Source: Saprospiraceae bacterium
GTDB taxonomy: Bacteria; Bacteroidota; Bacteroidia; Chitinophagales; Saprospiraceae
Direction of reading: 5' to 3'
Length of the DNA: 53,912 bases
Assembly: GCA_020630775.1 (NCBI GenBank)
Contig: JAHDIN010000015.1
Coordinates: 12,607-66,518, forward strand
Positions within the stretch are counted from its first letter, which is position 1. Every line of letters starts with the position of its first letter. Below, piece by piece: positions 9,015 to 17,789 of this stretch. Under the pieces are notes generated by a model. The model was not told where the DNA came from, made no database searches, and saw only the letters and a program-made list of their open reading frames with translations. The translations under genes and the position numbers were made by a program.

Positions 9015-9710
9015 TTGGATACTCCATCAGAAAGCCTTGAGGTCCTCTACGAATCGGAGAGCGTTATAGCAATTAATAAACCACATGGTTTATTGGTCCA
9101 CAGGTCAAATATCGCTAAAGATGCGCATGAGTTTGCCTTGCAAAAAGTTCGAAAATATTGTGGCCAAAGAATATACCTCTGTCACAGATTAGATAGGAAA
9201 ACATCCGGTGTTTTAATATTCGCCAAAGATCAACATACCAATCAAGTCATACAGTCCCAATTCAGATCTCAACTGGTTATCAAAAAATACAAAGCTATTG
9301 TCAGAGGATATGTCAATGAATCAGGCATGATTGATTATGCCTTAAAAAATAACGACAAAATCCAAGAAGCTCAAACCGCATATACCTGTCTACGGCAATT
9401 CGAAATCAAATTCCCTTCTAATGGTTTTCCTACAAGTCGGTATTCGTTAGTTGAGTGCCAACCAAAAACTGGACGATTCCATCAAATCAGAAAACATTTT
9501 GCGCATATTAGGCATCCCATTATTGGCGATAGACCTCATGGATGTAATAAGCAAAACAAAATCTGGAAATATGAATTTGGGATAGACACCATGCTGCTGC
9601 ATGCAGAACAAATTCAATTTAATCTCGAAGACCTTGATATTCAGATAATTGCGCCTTTAAGTTCCGAATTTAAAAAGGCTATAAACTTTCTTGAGTCCCC
9701 TATGGAATAA
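9015..9710 (+). CDS. truC: tRNA pseudouridine synthase, TruC-like (RluA family)
   Basis: This 231-residue protein belongs to the RluA family of pseudouridine synthases. The catalytic motif HRLDRKTSGVLIFAKD is at 57-72 with the nucleophile Asp60, and other family motifs are AINKPHGLLVHRS near 19-31, KKYKAIVRG, and EPKTGR/HQIRKH-type PKTGRFHQIRKHFAH near 155. The pattern VHRS, HLRHPIIGD-like HIRHPIIGDRPHG and the closing MLLHA fit TruC, which modifies U65 of tRNA, better than RluA, RluC or RluD; no S4 domain is present. It starts with TTG at 9015, since no ATG or GTG fits. It lies 3 nt after the USP-like gene. Confidence 0.88.
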   Translation: MDTPSESLEVLYESESVIAINKPHGLLVHRSNIAKDAHEFALQKVRKYCGQRIYLCHRLDRKTSGVLIFAKDQHTNQVIQSQFRSQLVIKKYKAIVRGYVNESGMIDYALKNNDKIQEAQTAYTCLRQFEIKFPSNGFPTSRYSLVECQPKTGRFHQIRKHFAHIRHPIIGDRPHGCNKQNKIWKYEFGIDTMLLHAEQIQFNLEDLDIQIIAPLSSEFKKAINFLESPME

Positions 9711-9740
9711 AGACATACCTTTGCCGCTTAATTCAATAAT

Positions 9741-11189
9741 TTGGGAAATTTTAATCAGTTAGGTCTTTCAACTGAAATCCTGGAAGCCTTAGCTGAACTG
9801 GGATTTGAAACGCCTACCGAAATACAATCGAAAACAATACCTCATCTTTTAGAAAAAGAAAAGGATCTTATTGGTCTAGCACAAACCGGCACAGGAAAAA
9901 CTGCAGCATTTGGTCTCCCCTTGTTAGAAAAAATAGACTTTTCTTTGGAAGCTATACAAGGACTTGTTTTAGCACCTACCAGAGAACTGGGAAGACAGAT
10001 AGGTGCACAATTAGAGCTATTCAGCAAGCATATCAAAAACATCAACATCTTGACTGTTTATGGTGGTGCGCCAATCAACATTCAAATTAAGGGGCTTAAA
10101 AAGAAACCTCACATTGTAATTGCCACACCAGGTCGACTTATTGACCTTATAGATAAAAAAGCAGCCAACTTAAACCAGCTTAGATTTTTAGTGCTTGACG
10201 AAGCCGATGAGATGCTCAATATGGGCTTTAAAGAAGAGATTGATCGCATCCTACAGGAAACGCCGGATGATAAATTAACTTGGCTATTTTCTGCTACCAT
10301 GCCTAAGCATATAAAAAAGGTAGTTCAAAAATATATGGACAAACCCATAGAGGTCAATTGTTCTGCAGCTTTCGAAGTTAATGAAAACATCAAGCACCTT
10401 TATGTCAAACTTAAAAACAAACAAAAGACTGAAGCGCTAACGCGTTTTCTAGATACTTATGAAGATATCAGGACTGTCGTTTTTTGCAGAACAAAAAGAG
10501 ACACTCAGAACTTAGCAGAGTTTCTTTTGACTCAAGACTACAAAGTAGACGCCTTACATGGCGACTTGGCTCAACCCCAGAGGGAGCGTGTCATGAATCG
10601 TTTTCGTAAAAATGAGATTAATATCTTAATAGCTACTGATGTAGCTGCGAGAGGTATTGACGTCAATGACTTGACGCATGTTTTCCATTTTAGCTTACCT
10701 GAAAATCCAGAATACTATACGCATAGAAGTGGACGTACAGCAAGAGCAGGAAAACGTGGTGTTTCAATTGCTTTTCAATCGAGCAATGATGGATACAAAA
10801 TCAAAGATTTTTCGAAAAAACTGAATATTAAATTTAAGAATATTGATGTCCCCGAATTAGATCAAATTCTAAAGATAAGATTAAGAAAATGGTGTAAAAA
10901 GATCGTGGACACCAACACATCATTTATTAATTCTCAGCAGAAATTTACTGCGGCATACACAGCCTTAGGACATTTATCTAAAGAAGAGCTGATTGATAAG
11001 TTCATGGCTATTGAGTTTCAAAATCTAAAGAAAAAGGCTTTTGAATCAAAGTTAAGTGAACGTTCATCGGGCAAATCAAAAGATCGACAAGGTTCCAAAT
11101 CGAGAAAGAACAAATCATCTAAATTTGATAGATCTGGAAAAGGCCGGAGGTCAAAACCAAAATTTAAACGCTCCAAACGCGATAGATAA
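9741..11189 (+). CDS. DEAD-box ATP-dependent RNA helicase
   Basis: This 482-residue protein has a complete DEAD-box core: Q-motif region FETPTEIQS (22-30), Walker A AQTGTGKT (47-54), PTRELGRQ (79-86), DEAD at 153-156, SAT at 184-186, HGDLAQPQRERVM (about 273-285), ATDVAARGIDV (298-308) and HRSGRTARAG (328-337). The tail from about 430 is very basic (Lys, Arg and Ser rich), typical of CsdA/RhlE-type RNA-binding tails that act in ribosome assembly or mRNA turnover. No DbpA RNA-recognition domain is evident. The start is TTG at 9741, 30 nt after truC; no ATG lies nearby. The product is cytoplasmic. Confidence 0.95.
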   Translation: MGNFNQLGLSTEILEALAELGFETPTEIQSKTIPHLLEKEKDLIGLAQTGTGKTAAFGLPLLEKIDFSLEAIQGLVLAPTRELGRQIGAQLELFSKHIKNINILTVYGGAPINIQIKGLKKKPHIVIATPGRLIDLIDKKAANLNQLRFLVLDEADEMLNMGFKEEIDRILQETPDDKLTWLFSATMPKHIKKVVQKYMDKPIEVNCSAAFEVNENIKHLYVKLKNKQKTEALTRFLDTYEDIRTVVFCRTKRDTQNLAEFLLTQDYKVDALHGDLAQPQRERVMNRFRKNEINILIATDVAARGIDVNDLTHVFHFSLPENPEYYTHRSGRTARAGKRGVSIAFQSSNDGYKIKDFSKKLNIKFKNIDVPELDQILKIRLRKWCKKIVDTNTSFINSQQKFTAAYTALGHLSKEELIDKFMAIEFQNLKKKAFESKLSERSSGKSKDRQGSKSRKNKSSKFDRSGKGRRSKPKFKRSKRDR

Positions 11190-11221
11190 ACATCATAAAG
11201 TAACTGAAGCGATAAAATGTG

Positions 11222-11248
11222 TAAATTGGTCATAGAAAGACCAATTTA
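11222..11248 (+). promoter_or_regulatory. Perfect hairpin abutting the antiporter start codon
   Basis: A 9-bp perfect inverted repeat AAATTGGTC (11223-11231) and GACCAATTT (11239-11247), extended by one T-A pair, encloses a 7-nt loop and ends at the A of the ATG at 11248. In mRNA it would fold the whole translation-initiation region. It could control translation of the antiporter or help end helicase transcripts, although no T-run follows. Confidence 0.65.
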
Positions 11249-12525
11249 TGCATCTATTTGTTATCGCTTCGATCCTCATTGTACTTTCAGCTTTATTCGG
11301 CTACATCAATGTAAGGTTTTTAAAACTGCCTAATACGATAGGACTGATGATCATTGCCATCGTTTTTACACTAGGCTTATTCCTTTCGAAATATATTGAC
11401 CCTACCCTTCTTCACTTTGCTGAAGAACTCATATTCGAAATTGATTTTAAGACGGTCCTCTTAGATATCATGTTGGGATTCTTGCTTTTTGCAGGTGCTA
11501 TGCACACCAACTTTGATCAACTTAAAGTGCAAAGATGGCCTGTCTTATTATTTGCCACTGTTGGTGTATTGACCTCTACCTTTTTAGTTGGCGGAATGAG
11601 CTTTTATCTTTTTCAAGCCTTAGGATTTGATGTTGCTTTTATTCATTGCTTATTATTTGGTGCGCTTATATCTCCAACTGACCCTATTGCTGTTTTAGGC
11701 ATTATGAAAAAGGCGGGTGTTCCCAAAAAGTTAGAAACTAAAATAGTAGGTGAATCATTATTTAATGATGGTGTCGGTGTGGTTGTTTTCTTGACAATAT
11801 TTTCAATTGCGTCAGGTGGAAGTGATGGTCATGGCGGCAGTTCATTTGCTGATATAGCCACATTATTTGGACAGGAAGTTATAGGAGGTATTATTTTCGG
11901 TGCGGGTATTGGCTATCTGACCTATAGATTATTAAAGTCTATTGACGATTATGAAATTGAGGTCATGATTACTCTGGCGTGTGTTATGGGTGGTTATGTT
12001 TTGGCCCACCATTTACATCTATCTGCCCCACTTGCTATTGTTGTTGCTGGTTTAATTGTAGGTAACGACACCGTGCGTGATACAGCCATGTCAAGGACTA
12101 CTGAAGAATTTGTGGACCGCTTTTGGGAGTTGGTTGATATTTTATTGAACGCGCTCTTATTTGTTTTAATCGGTCTAGAGCTTCTCGTTATTAATTTTGA
12201 AACAAGCTTTGTCACAGCGGGATTGATTTGTATTCTATTGGTTTTGCTTGCCCGATTTATGTCTTTAATTATTCCAGTTCGGATTTTTGCGAAGCGTTTA
12301 GAGTTTTTACCCAACACGGCTACGCTCATGACTTGGGGTGGACTAAGGGGTGGTATCTCGATAGCATTGGCGCTTTCTTTAAGTGAAACGATGAATAGAG
12401 AATTGATATTAACGGTGACTTATGTGGTGGTGGTCTTTTCCATTATCGTCCAGGGTTTGTCAATTGGCAAATTGGCTAAACGATTGCTTGGGGAGGATAT
12501 GATGGAGGTGAGTACGAGCCATTAG
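11248..12525 (+). CDS. Na+/H+ antiporter, CPA1 (NhaP-like) family
   Basis: This 425-residue integral inner-membrane protein has about 11-13 hydrophobic segments and the CPA1 hallmarks: SPTDPIAVLG (142-151) with Thr144-Asp145, and GESLFNDGVGVVVF (168-181) with the Asn173-Asp174 ion-binding pair. A further conserved arginine-containing segment is TLMTWGGLRGGISIALALS (about 358-376). The family exchanges cytoplasmic Na+ (or K+) for H+ and supports pH and salt homeostasis. No long cytoplasmic regulatory tail follows, unlike some longer NhaP proteins. It follows the helicase by 58 nt, with a hairpin covering the start site, so it may be translated under structural control. Confidence 0.93.
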   Translation: MHLFVIASILIVLSALFGYINVRFLKLPNTIGLMIIAIVFTLGLFLSKYIDPTLLHFAEELIFEIDFKTVLLDIMLGFLLFAGAMHTNFDQLKVQRWPVLLFATVGVLTSTFLVGGMSFYLFQALGFDVAFIHCLLFGALISPTDPIAVLGIMKKAGVPKKLETKIVGESLFNDGVGVVVFLTIFSIASGGSDGHGGSSFADIATLFGQEVIGGIIFGAGIGYLTYRLLKSIDDYEIEVMITLACVMGGYVLAHHLHLSAPLAIVVAGLIVGNDTVRDTAMSRTTEEFVDRFWELVDILLNALLFVLIGLELLVINFETSFVTAGLICILLVLLARFMSLIIPVRIFAKRLEFLPNTATLMTWGGLRGGISIALALSLSETMNRELILTVTYVVVVFSIIVQGLSIGKLAKRLLGEDMMEVSTSH

Positions 12526-12555
12526 GAGGTATAGGGAATAAGGTGTAGGGTTTAG

Positions 12556-12620
12556 GGAGATTCGAAATTGGAGATTCGAAATTGGAAATTGGGATTTTGG
12601 ATTTTAGATTGGGGATTGAT
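12556..12620. repeat. Word tract GGAGATTCGAAATT and derivatives
   Basis: The 14-bp word GGAGATTCGAAATT is repeated exactly at 12556-12569 and 12570-12583, then decays into GGAAATT and GGATTTT-like words up to about 12620. It fills the gap between the convergent antiporter and antitoxin genes. Related words occur near 54-70, 200-215 and (inverted) 48740-48765. Confidence 0.75.
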
Positions 12621-12630
12621 TTATTTGGGT

Positions 12631-12945
12631 TTAGTTCAGTTTTATGGATAGCGTTATTTCGCCATTGAAACCAAGTTTTACAATTTTATAAAGTGTTGAA
12701 AATCTGGCCTCCTTAATATCATTTTCGATTTTTGAAATATATGATTTTGTAGTTCCAACTTTATCAGCTAGTTCTTGTTGAGTCATTCCTGATTTAGTTC
12801 TTGCCTCTTTTATTAATAAGCCAATTTTAAAGGCTTGATATCCTTTATCCAATTTATCTCTTTTAGAGGTTCCTTTGGTGCCATAGTATTTGTATTTTAA
12901 GGCGTCGAGCGTTATCAAATCATTTGTTTTTCTTTTCATAATCAT
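12631..12945 (-). CDS. XRE-family antitoxin (HigA-like)
   Basis: This 104-residue protein carries an XRE-type helix-turn-helix at about 42-95 (KEARTKSGMTQQELADKVG, then TTKSYISKIEND). It overlaps the toxin gene immediately upstream by 26 nt in a different frame, the toxin-first order typical of higBA loci. By family analogy it binds the toxin and represses the shared promoter. The N-terminal 40 residues are lysine rich (TSKRDKLDKGYQAFK) and may be the toxin-binding part. A start at Met3 is equally possible. Confidence 0.88.
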   Translation of the reverse strand: MIMKRKTNDLITLDALKYKYYGTKGTSKRDKLDKGYQAFKIGLLIKEARTKSGMTQQELADKVGTTKSYISKIENDIKEARFSTLYKIVKLGFNGEITLSIKLN

Positions 12946-13258
12946 CTTTGATTTTTAGAGCTAGTTTTATTTCAGAACTTGGAGTCTTATTCGTTTTCTT
13001 CTGGAAGCCATTAATTGTAACAACTAATTTTCCTTTACTAAAAAAAGCAAAAACTCTATAAGCATTTCCTTTAGAAGCCACTCTTATTTCATAAACACCA
13101 TTTTTAATATACTTCAAATACTTACTTGGTACTCTCTCAAATTCCTCAATGATATTAAAAGTCCAAATAAATTTATCGCGGACATCTAAAGGCAAAGTGA
13201 TAAAAAAGCGTTCAAAATAGTCCTTATAAAAAACAACTTTTCTAAATCGTCTTTTCAT
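12920..13258 (-). CDS. HigB/RelE-type toxin (phage Gp49-like, DUF891)
   Basis: Starting at the ATG at 13258 gives a 112-residue product beginning MKRRFRKVVFYKDYFERFF; an in-frame ATG at 13291 would add 11 residues. The pattern NGVYEIRVASKGNAYRVFAF followed by TINGFQKKTNKTPSSEIKLA is characteristic of the Gp49-like branch of RelE/HigB ribosome-dependent mRNA interferases. Basic residues and the GFQKKTxKTP signature are conserved. It overlaps the XRE antitoxin gene by 26 nt. It lies 38 nt downstream of the exonuclease gene and could be read from that transcript as well as its own. Confidence 0.88.
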   Translation of the reverse strand: MKRRFRKVVFYKDYFERFFITLPLDVRDKFIWTFNIIEEFERVPSKYLKYIKNGVYEIRVASKGNAYRVFAFFSKGKLVVTINGFQKKTNKTPSSEIKLALKIKDDYEKKNK

Positions 13259-13296
13259 CACTAATATATCAATTGTTTCACTATATTGCAACTCAT

Positions 13297-14028
13297 TTAA
13301 AACCTTGTTTTACTTACGGAAACCAATTCATTATCTAATTCAATACCTTTTAGTTTTAGGTACACTTGGGCAACAGCAGTGACGTCAGCTTCACAGTATT
13401 TGACTATAGACTCGAAGTCATTTTTGAACCAATAATAATCATGCACTTGGCTACCATCCATAAAGGACTTGGGAGACGGGATGGATAAAATATGTGTGAG
13501 ATGATCTAATGAAATGTAATGTTTATAATCTCCAAATTTCCAAAGGTTTAGCGTGTCGATTAGGGACTTGACCTCCCAAGGTTTCTTTCCCATAAAATTG
13601 ATGCATTTGGGAATTGGCAAGCCATTGATTATACATCTTCGAGATATAAATGGGCAATCAAATTCTCTGATGTTATGACCACAGATTTGCGCATCGTTAT
13701 GATTTTTAAAATGCCTCTTTATTAATTTAGAAAAAGATTGAAGGATTAATTTCTCATTAGTACCATAAAATGACTTTAGAATGAGTTTTGGAGATTGCTG
13801 ATTGCGTTTTTGGATATAACCAATTGAAATGCAAACCACCTTGCCAAACTCAGCATAAATGGCTGCCTTATCGACATATAGAGCTTGGATAGCTTCTGGG
13901 TCAATTTCTTGATTTCGCTTTAGAATACGGGCTTTCCCAGTCCAAAATTGTTGATTCTTTGGAGATAATTGATCAAATGTAGCATGGTTCGCTACTGTTT
14001 CGATATCGATAAATAGAAGCCCTTTCAT
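13297..14028 (-). CDS. Predicted 3'-5' exonuclease (RNase H-like, PolB-type)
   Basis: The ATG at 14028 gives a 243-residue protein starting MKGLLFIDIETV; an upstream ATG at 14058 would place ten residues before it. The three exonuclease motifs of the DEDD superfamily are visible: Exo I with Asp8-Ile-Glu10, Exo II in GHNIREFDCPFI with Asp124, and Exo III YCEADVTAVAQV with Tyr211 and Asp215 (Y-x3-D, so DEDDy). This matches predicted PolB-like 3'-5' exonucleases that occur as stand-alone proteins; the substrate is unknown. It is divergent from the coiled-coil protein gene and lies directly upstream of the HigB/HigA-like pair. Confidence 0.85.
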   Translation of the reverse strand: MKGLLFIDIETVANHATFDQLSPKNQQFWTGKARILKRNQEIDPEAIQALYVDKAAIYAEFGKVVCISIGYIQKRNQQSPKLILKSFYGTNEKLILQSFSKLIKRHFKNHNDAQICGHNIREFDCPFISRRCIINGLPIPKCINFMGKKPWEVKSLIDTLNLWKFGDYKHYISLDHLTHILSIPSPKSFMDGSQVHDYYWFKNDFESIVKYCEADVTAVAQVYLKLKGIELDNELVSVSKTRF

Positions 14029-14171
14029 TACTATTGTGTCTTGAATTTTTAAAAACATGGGGGTATTCCTCTAGTAGATTAAAAAAATCCTCCCATGTAA
14101 TCACCGAATTTCAAGCTGAGCCCTTTATTTTTAGGGGATATAAAAGCATATTTGTCAATAAACAATTTATT

Positions 14172-15146
14172 ATGAGTTCTAAATCAAATGGTCTTTCAAT
14201 CATCTCAATCCTAATGTTAATCGGTTTGCTAGGGCTTTCTGCTTATTTATGGATGAACAATTCCAACTTAAAGAAAGAGTTAACTCAGGTAAAAACTGAG
14301 AACCTAGACTTAGAGAAATTACACACAGAACTGGATCAAGATTATCAATCATCATTGAAAGAGTTAGAAGAACTAAGAGGAGACAATCAAGAATTAAATG
14401 ATATGATTGATACCCAAAAAGAGGAATTGGGTAAAATGAAAAAAAGAATTAGTGGTCTTATTTGGACGGAAAGAGAATTAGGTAAAGCCAGAGAAGAAAT
14501 GGCTAACCTAAGATCTACTGCTGATGGTTACATTTCAGAAATCACCAGGTTAAAACAAGAAAACCAAAGTCTAAACAGTAAGAATGTAAAGTTGACGGAG
14601 GCTAATGAAAATATGTCTCAAGAAATTGAAGTCAATAAAAAACGCATCAACAAATTAGATTCAGTGAAAACACTTCTAGTTAACCAAACTGAAGAATTGA
14701 ATGAAACTAATGCTGTACTCGCTGGTCAAGTAGATATGGCTGAGGCTATAAAAATCAACTATATTGAAGTTAAAGGCTATCAAGTAAAAGATGATGGTTC
14801 GGTAAAAGAAAAAGGCAGAGCTAAGAAAGTGGATATGTTGAGAGCTTGCTTTACTACAGAAACGAATCTCGTAACTAAAGCTGGATCAAAAGCATTTCAG
14901 GTAGTTTACACTGCTCCTTCCGGTGAACTCTTATATGTAGAAGAACTAGGTTCTGGCAGTTTGACAAACAAGCTTAATGGAGAAACAGTTAGATATACTG
15001 CTGGAGGTAACATTGACTACAATAATGAAGATACTACTGCTTGTTTAGATTGGACACCTAACTTCGATCTTGAAAAAGGTACTTACAGGGTAGAAATCTA
15101 CAACAATGGCTTTGAAGTGGGTAAAGGCAGCTTCAAACTGAAATAA
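14172..15146 (+). CDS. Membrane-anchored coiled-coil protein of unknown function
   Basis: The ATG at 14172 gives 324 residues starting MSSKSNGLSIISILMLIG; an upstream in-frame start (14034) would overlap the divergent exonuclease gene and lacks sense as a signal. One membrane segment (about 8-27) is followed by a long heptad-rich coiled coil (about 30-190; KKELTQVKTENLDLEKLHTE and similar) and a compact C-terminal beta-rich domain (about 200-324; IEVKGYQVKDDGSVKEKGRA, GTYRVEIYNNGFEVGKGSFK). I do not recognise the family. The topology suggests a periplasmic coiled coil with a terminal globular domain. A terminator follows at 15170-15204. Confidence 0.8.
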   Translation: MSSKSNGLSIISILMLIGLLGLSAYLWMNNSNLKKELTQVKTENLDLEKLHTELDQDYQSSLKELEELRGDNQELNDMIDTQKEELGKMKKRISGLIWTERELGKAREEMANLRSTADGYISEITRLKQENQSLNSKNVKLTEANENMSQEIEVNKKRINKLDSVKTLLVNQTEELNETNAVLAGQVDMAEAIKINYIEVKGYQVKDDGSVKEKGRAKKVDMLRACFTTETNLVTKAGSKAFQVVYTAPSGELLYVEELGSGSLTNKLNGETVRYTAGGNIDYNNEDTTACLDWTPNFDLEKGTYRVEIYNNGFEVGKGSFKLK

Positions 15147-15169
15147 TAAAATCAGATTCGAAACATATT

Positions 15170-15204
15170 AGAACCCTAGATGTTACATTTAGGGTTCTTT
15201 TTTT
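15170..15204 (+). terminator. Rho-independent terminator
   Basis: AGAACCCTA (15170-15178) pairs perfectly with TAGGGTTCT (15190-15198) around an 11-nt loop, followed by a T run to 15204. It ends the coiled-coil protein transcript and lies across an alternative upstream start (15180) of the VWA gene, which supports starting that gene at 15219. Confidence 0.85.
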
Positions 15205-15218
15205 GCCCATATGTTTCT

Positions 15219-16325
15219 ATGAAAGGTTGGAGATTTAGAAAATACACGGAAAATAAGACAGCACATCCTTTTGATAATCTTTTAGAATTATTCAAGGAGC
15301 TTTTAATTCATACCTCAGGTGATGTTAGTGAGGCTTTATCTTGGTTGACTGAAATTGATAAGCAGCATAATATAACCACTGATGAATATGGCATCGCCGA
15401 TTTTATACAAGATCTTATAGACAAAGGCTATATATCTGATTCTCAGAGCGGCAGAGGAGGCGGTGGTAGTTTTAATCCTACCAAAAAAATGGAAGTTTCG
15501 TTGAGAAGGCATGCGCTGGATGATATTTTTGATCAACTAAAAAAGTCGAAACCTGGAAAACATAATACCAAATTAACTGGCCAAGGTGATGAATATACTT
15601 CTGAATTAAAACCCTATGAGTTTGGGGACAAACTAGATAAAATCTCAATTTCTGAGTCTCTAAAAAATGCACAAATCAATCATGGAATAGACAATTTCAG
15701 TTTAACTCAAGATGATTTGGAAGTGCACGAAACTTACTTTCAATCTCAAACGAGTACAGTGCTGATGATCGACATCTCTCACTCTATGATCTTATACGGA
15801 GAAGATCGAATCACACCTGCGAAAAAAGTCGCTATGGCCTTAGCGGAGTTGATTACCACAAGATATCCAAAAGACAGCTTAGATGTCATCGTATTTGGTA
15901 ACGACTCATGGCAAATTGAAATTAAAGATCTCCCCTATCTAGAAGTTGGCCCATATCATACCAATACAGTTGCAGGACTAGAATTGGCTATGAATATTTT
16001 AAGACGAAGAAAGAATCCTAATAAGCAAATCATGATGATTACTGATGGGAAACCAACCTGTATTAAAAAGGGAAAAAAGTATTACAAAAACTCATTCGGT
16101 TTAGATCGAAAAATATTGAACAGAACCTTATCATTAGCTTCAAAAGCGAGGAAACTCAACATTCCGATTACCACATTTATGATTGCTCGTGATCCTTATT
16201 TGGTTCAGTTTGTTGATCAGTTTACTCGGATAAATAATGGAAAAGCTTTTTATAGCTCATTACAGGGATTAGGGGAATTTATATTTATGGATTACAAAGA
16301 AAACAAAAGAAAGAAAAGAAACTAA
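15219..16325 (+). CDS. VWA-domain protein (MoxR-associated)
   Basis: The 368-residue product from the ATG at 15219 has an N-terminal helical part (about 1-80), a Gly-rich linker near 78-85 (GRGGGGSF), and a von Willebrand A domain from about 178. The metal-ion-dependent adhesion site DISHS is at 185-189, with the conserved TNTV (HTNTVAGLELAM) and TDGKPT motifs further on. It has no signal peptide or membrane segment. It lies 3 nt before the MoxR-like ATPase gene. Such VWA plus AAA pairs act as metal- or protein-remodelling chaperones, by analogy to MoxR/VWA and magnesium chelatase I/D; the client is not evident here. Confidence 0.85.
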   Translation: MKGWRFRKYTENKTAHPFDNLLELFKELLIHTSGDVSEALSWLTEIDKQHNITTDEYGIADFIQDLIDKGYISDSQSGRGGGGSFNPTKKMEVSLRRHALDDIFDQLKKSKPGKHNTKLTGQGDEYTSELKPYEFGDKLDKISISESLKNAQINHGIDNFSLTQDDLEVHETYFQSQTSTVLMIDISHSMILYGEDRITPAKKVAMALAELITTRYPKDSLDVIVFGNDSWQIEIKDLPYLEVGPYHTNTVAGLELAMNILRRRKNPNKQIMMITDGKPTCIKKGKKYYKNSFGLDRKILNRTLSLASKARKLNIPITTFMIARDPYLVQFVDQFTRINNGKAFYSSLQGLGEFIFMDYKENKRKKRN

Positions 16326-16328
16326 GCT

Positions 16329-17789
16329 ATGGATTATACGAAGATCAAGACGCTAGGAGATTTAAAAGCTTCAGGATATCAATCGCTATCAATAAAAGAT
16401 GAAATAAGAAAAAATCTGATTCAAAAACTATCAGATAAGGAAGACATCTATGAAGGCATTTTAGGATACGAAGACACCGTACTACCCGATCTAGAACGTG
16501 CGCTTCTTTCAAAACATAATATATTGTTGCTTGGATTGAGAGGACAAGCAAAAACTAGAATAGCTCGTCTTACAACCCACTTGTTGGATGATTTTATTCC
16601 TGCTATAACTGGGTCAGACTTAAATGATGATCCGCTAAATCCTTTATCGAGTTCAGCATTAGATATTATTGCCGAACATGGTGACAATACACCAATACAC
16701 TGGATATCCAAGGAAGAGCGCTACATCGAAAAGTTAGCGACACCAGATGTGAGTATCGCCGATCTGGTAGGTGACGTTGATCCGATTAAAGCAGCATCTT
16801 TGAAGCTCCCCTACTCGGATCCTAGAGTCATCCATTACGGTTTGATTCCGAGATCCCATAGATCCATATTTGTATTGAATGAGTTGCCTGATTTGCAAGC
16901 TAGAATTCAGGTATCCTTGTTTAATATTCTTCAGGAAGGAGATATTCAGATTCGAGGGTTTAAGTTGAGATTGCCTTTAGACATATTGTTTGTCTTTACT
17001 GCCAATCCTGAAGACTATACCAATAGAGGAAGCATTATTACACCGTTAAAAGATAGGATTGAAAGTCAGATTTTGACACACTATCCGCAAACTGTCGAAA
17101 TAGCAAAATCGATAACTTCTCAAGAAGTAAATGTTTCGGATGATTTAAGAGAACGCATTGTTATTCCTGATTTGGTTAGGGACCTTTTAGAGTACATTGT
17201 ATTTGAAGCTAGAGAATCAGAATTGGTTGACGAAAAAAGTGGTGTTTCTGCCAGATTAAGTATTTCTGCTTTAGAAAACCTGTACAGTACTGTTGAAAGA
17301 AGAATGTTACACAATAAGGAAAAAACTGGTATCGCACGTATATCTGATTTCTGGGGTGTCATCCCTTCCATCACTGGAAAAGTAGAATTGGTTTATGAAG
17401 GCGAACAAGAAGGTCATTACAATGTAGCCCTTATGTTATTTAGTGGTGCATTTAAAAAGCTCTTCTTAGAATATTTCATTCACCCTGACCAAGCCATGAA
17501 GCAAGAAGAGAAAGATCCTTATGGTGTTCTTAGAGCATGGTTCAATGCAGGAAACGAATTGGACCTCTTTAACGAATTAGCACAAAAGGATTATGAAGCT
17601 TTGTTAGACAGTGTACCAGGACTTTCTAAATTTATTGAAAGCAGAAATATTAATCATGCTAACAAGCATTTATTTATGGAGTTCTTGTTGCACGGGTTAG
17701 CTGAGTTTGAAATGATCAGTAAGGAGATAATGAAACGAAAGTTGGTGTTTAGGGATCCTTTGGCGGGGATGTTTGATGAATTAGGCTGA
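16329..17789 (+). CDS. MoxR/magnesium-chelatase-like AAA+ ATPase
   Basis: This 486-residue AAA+ protein has Walker A GLRGQAKT (69-76) and a Walker B-type strand RSIFVLNELPDL (178-189), where the usual Asp-Glu is replaced by Asn184-Glu185. The sensor-like segment PLDILFVFTANPEDYTNRG and the arginine-finger region PLKDRIESQI follow, as in MoxR, ChlI and sigma-54-interacting ATPases. The C-terminal 190 residues are helical. It starts 3 nt after the VWA gene and is surely co-transcribed with it. The two products are expected to work together as an ATP-driven remodelling complex in the cytoplasm. Substitution of the Walker B Asp may alter Mg coordination. Confidence 0.85.
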   Translation: MDYTKIKTLGDLKASGYQSLSIKDEIRKNLIQKLSDKEDIYEGILGYEDTVLPDLERALLSKHNILLLGLRGQAKTRIARLTTHLLDDFIPAITGSDLNDDPLNPLSSSALDIIAEHGDNTPIHWISKEERYIEKLATPDVSIADLVGDVDPIKAASLKLPYSDPRVIHYGLIPRSHRSIFVLNELPDLQARIQVSLFNILQEGDIQIRGFKLRLPLDILFVFTANPEDYTNRGSIITPLKDRIESQILTHYPQTVEIAKSITSQEVNVSDDLRERIVIPDLVRDLLEYIVFEARESELVDEKSGVSARLSISALENLYSTVERRMLHNKEKTGIARISDFWGVIPSITGKVELVYEGEQEGHYNVALMLFSGAFKKLFLEYFIHPDQAMKQEEKDPYGVLRAWFNAGNELDLFNELAQKDYEALLDSVPGLSKFIESRNINHANKHLFMEFLLHGLAEFEMISKEIMKRKLVFRDPLAGMFDELG

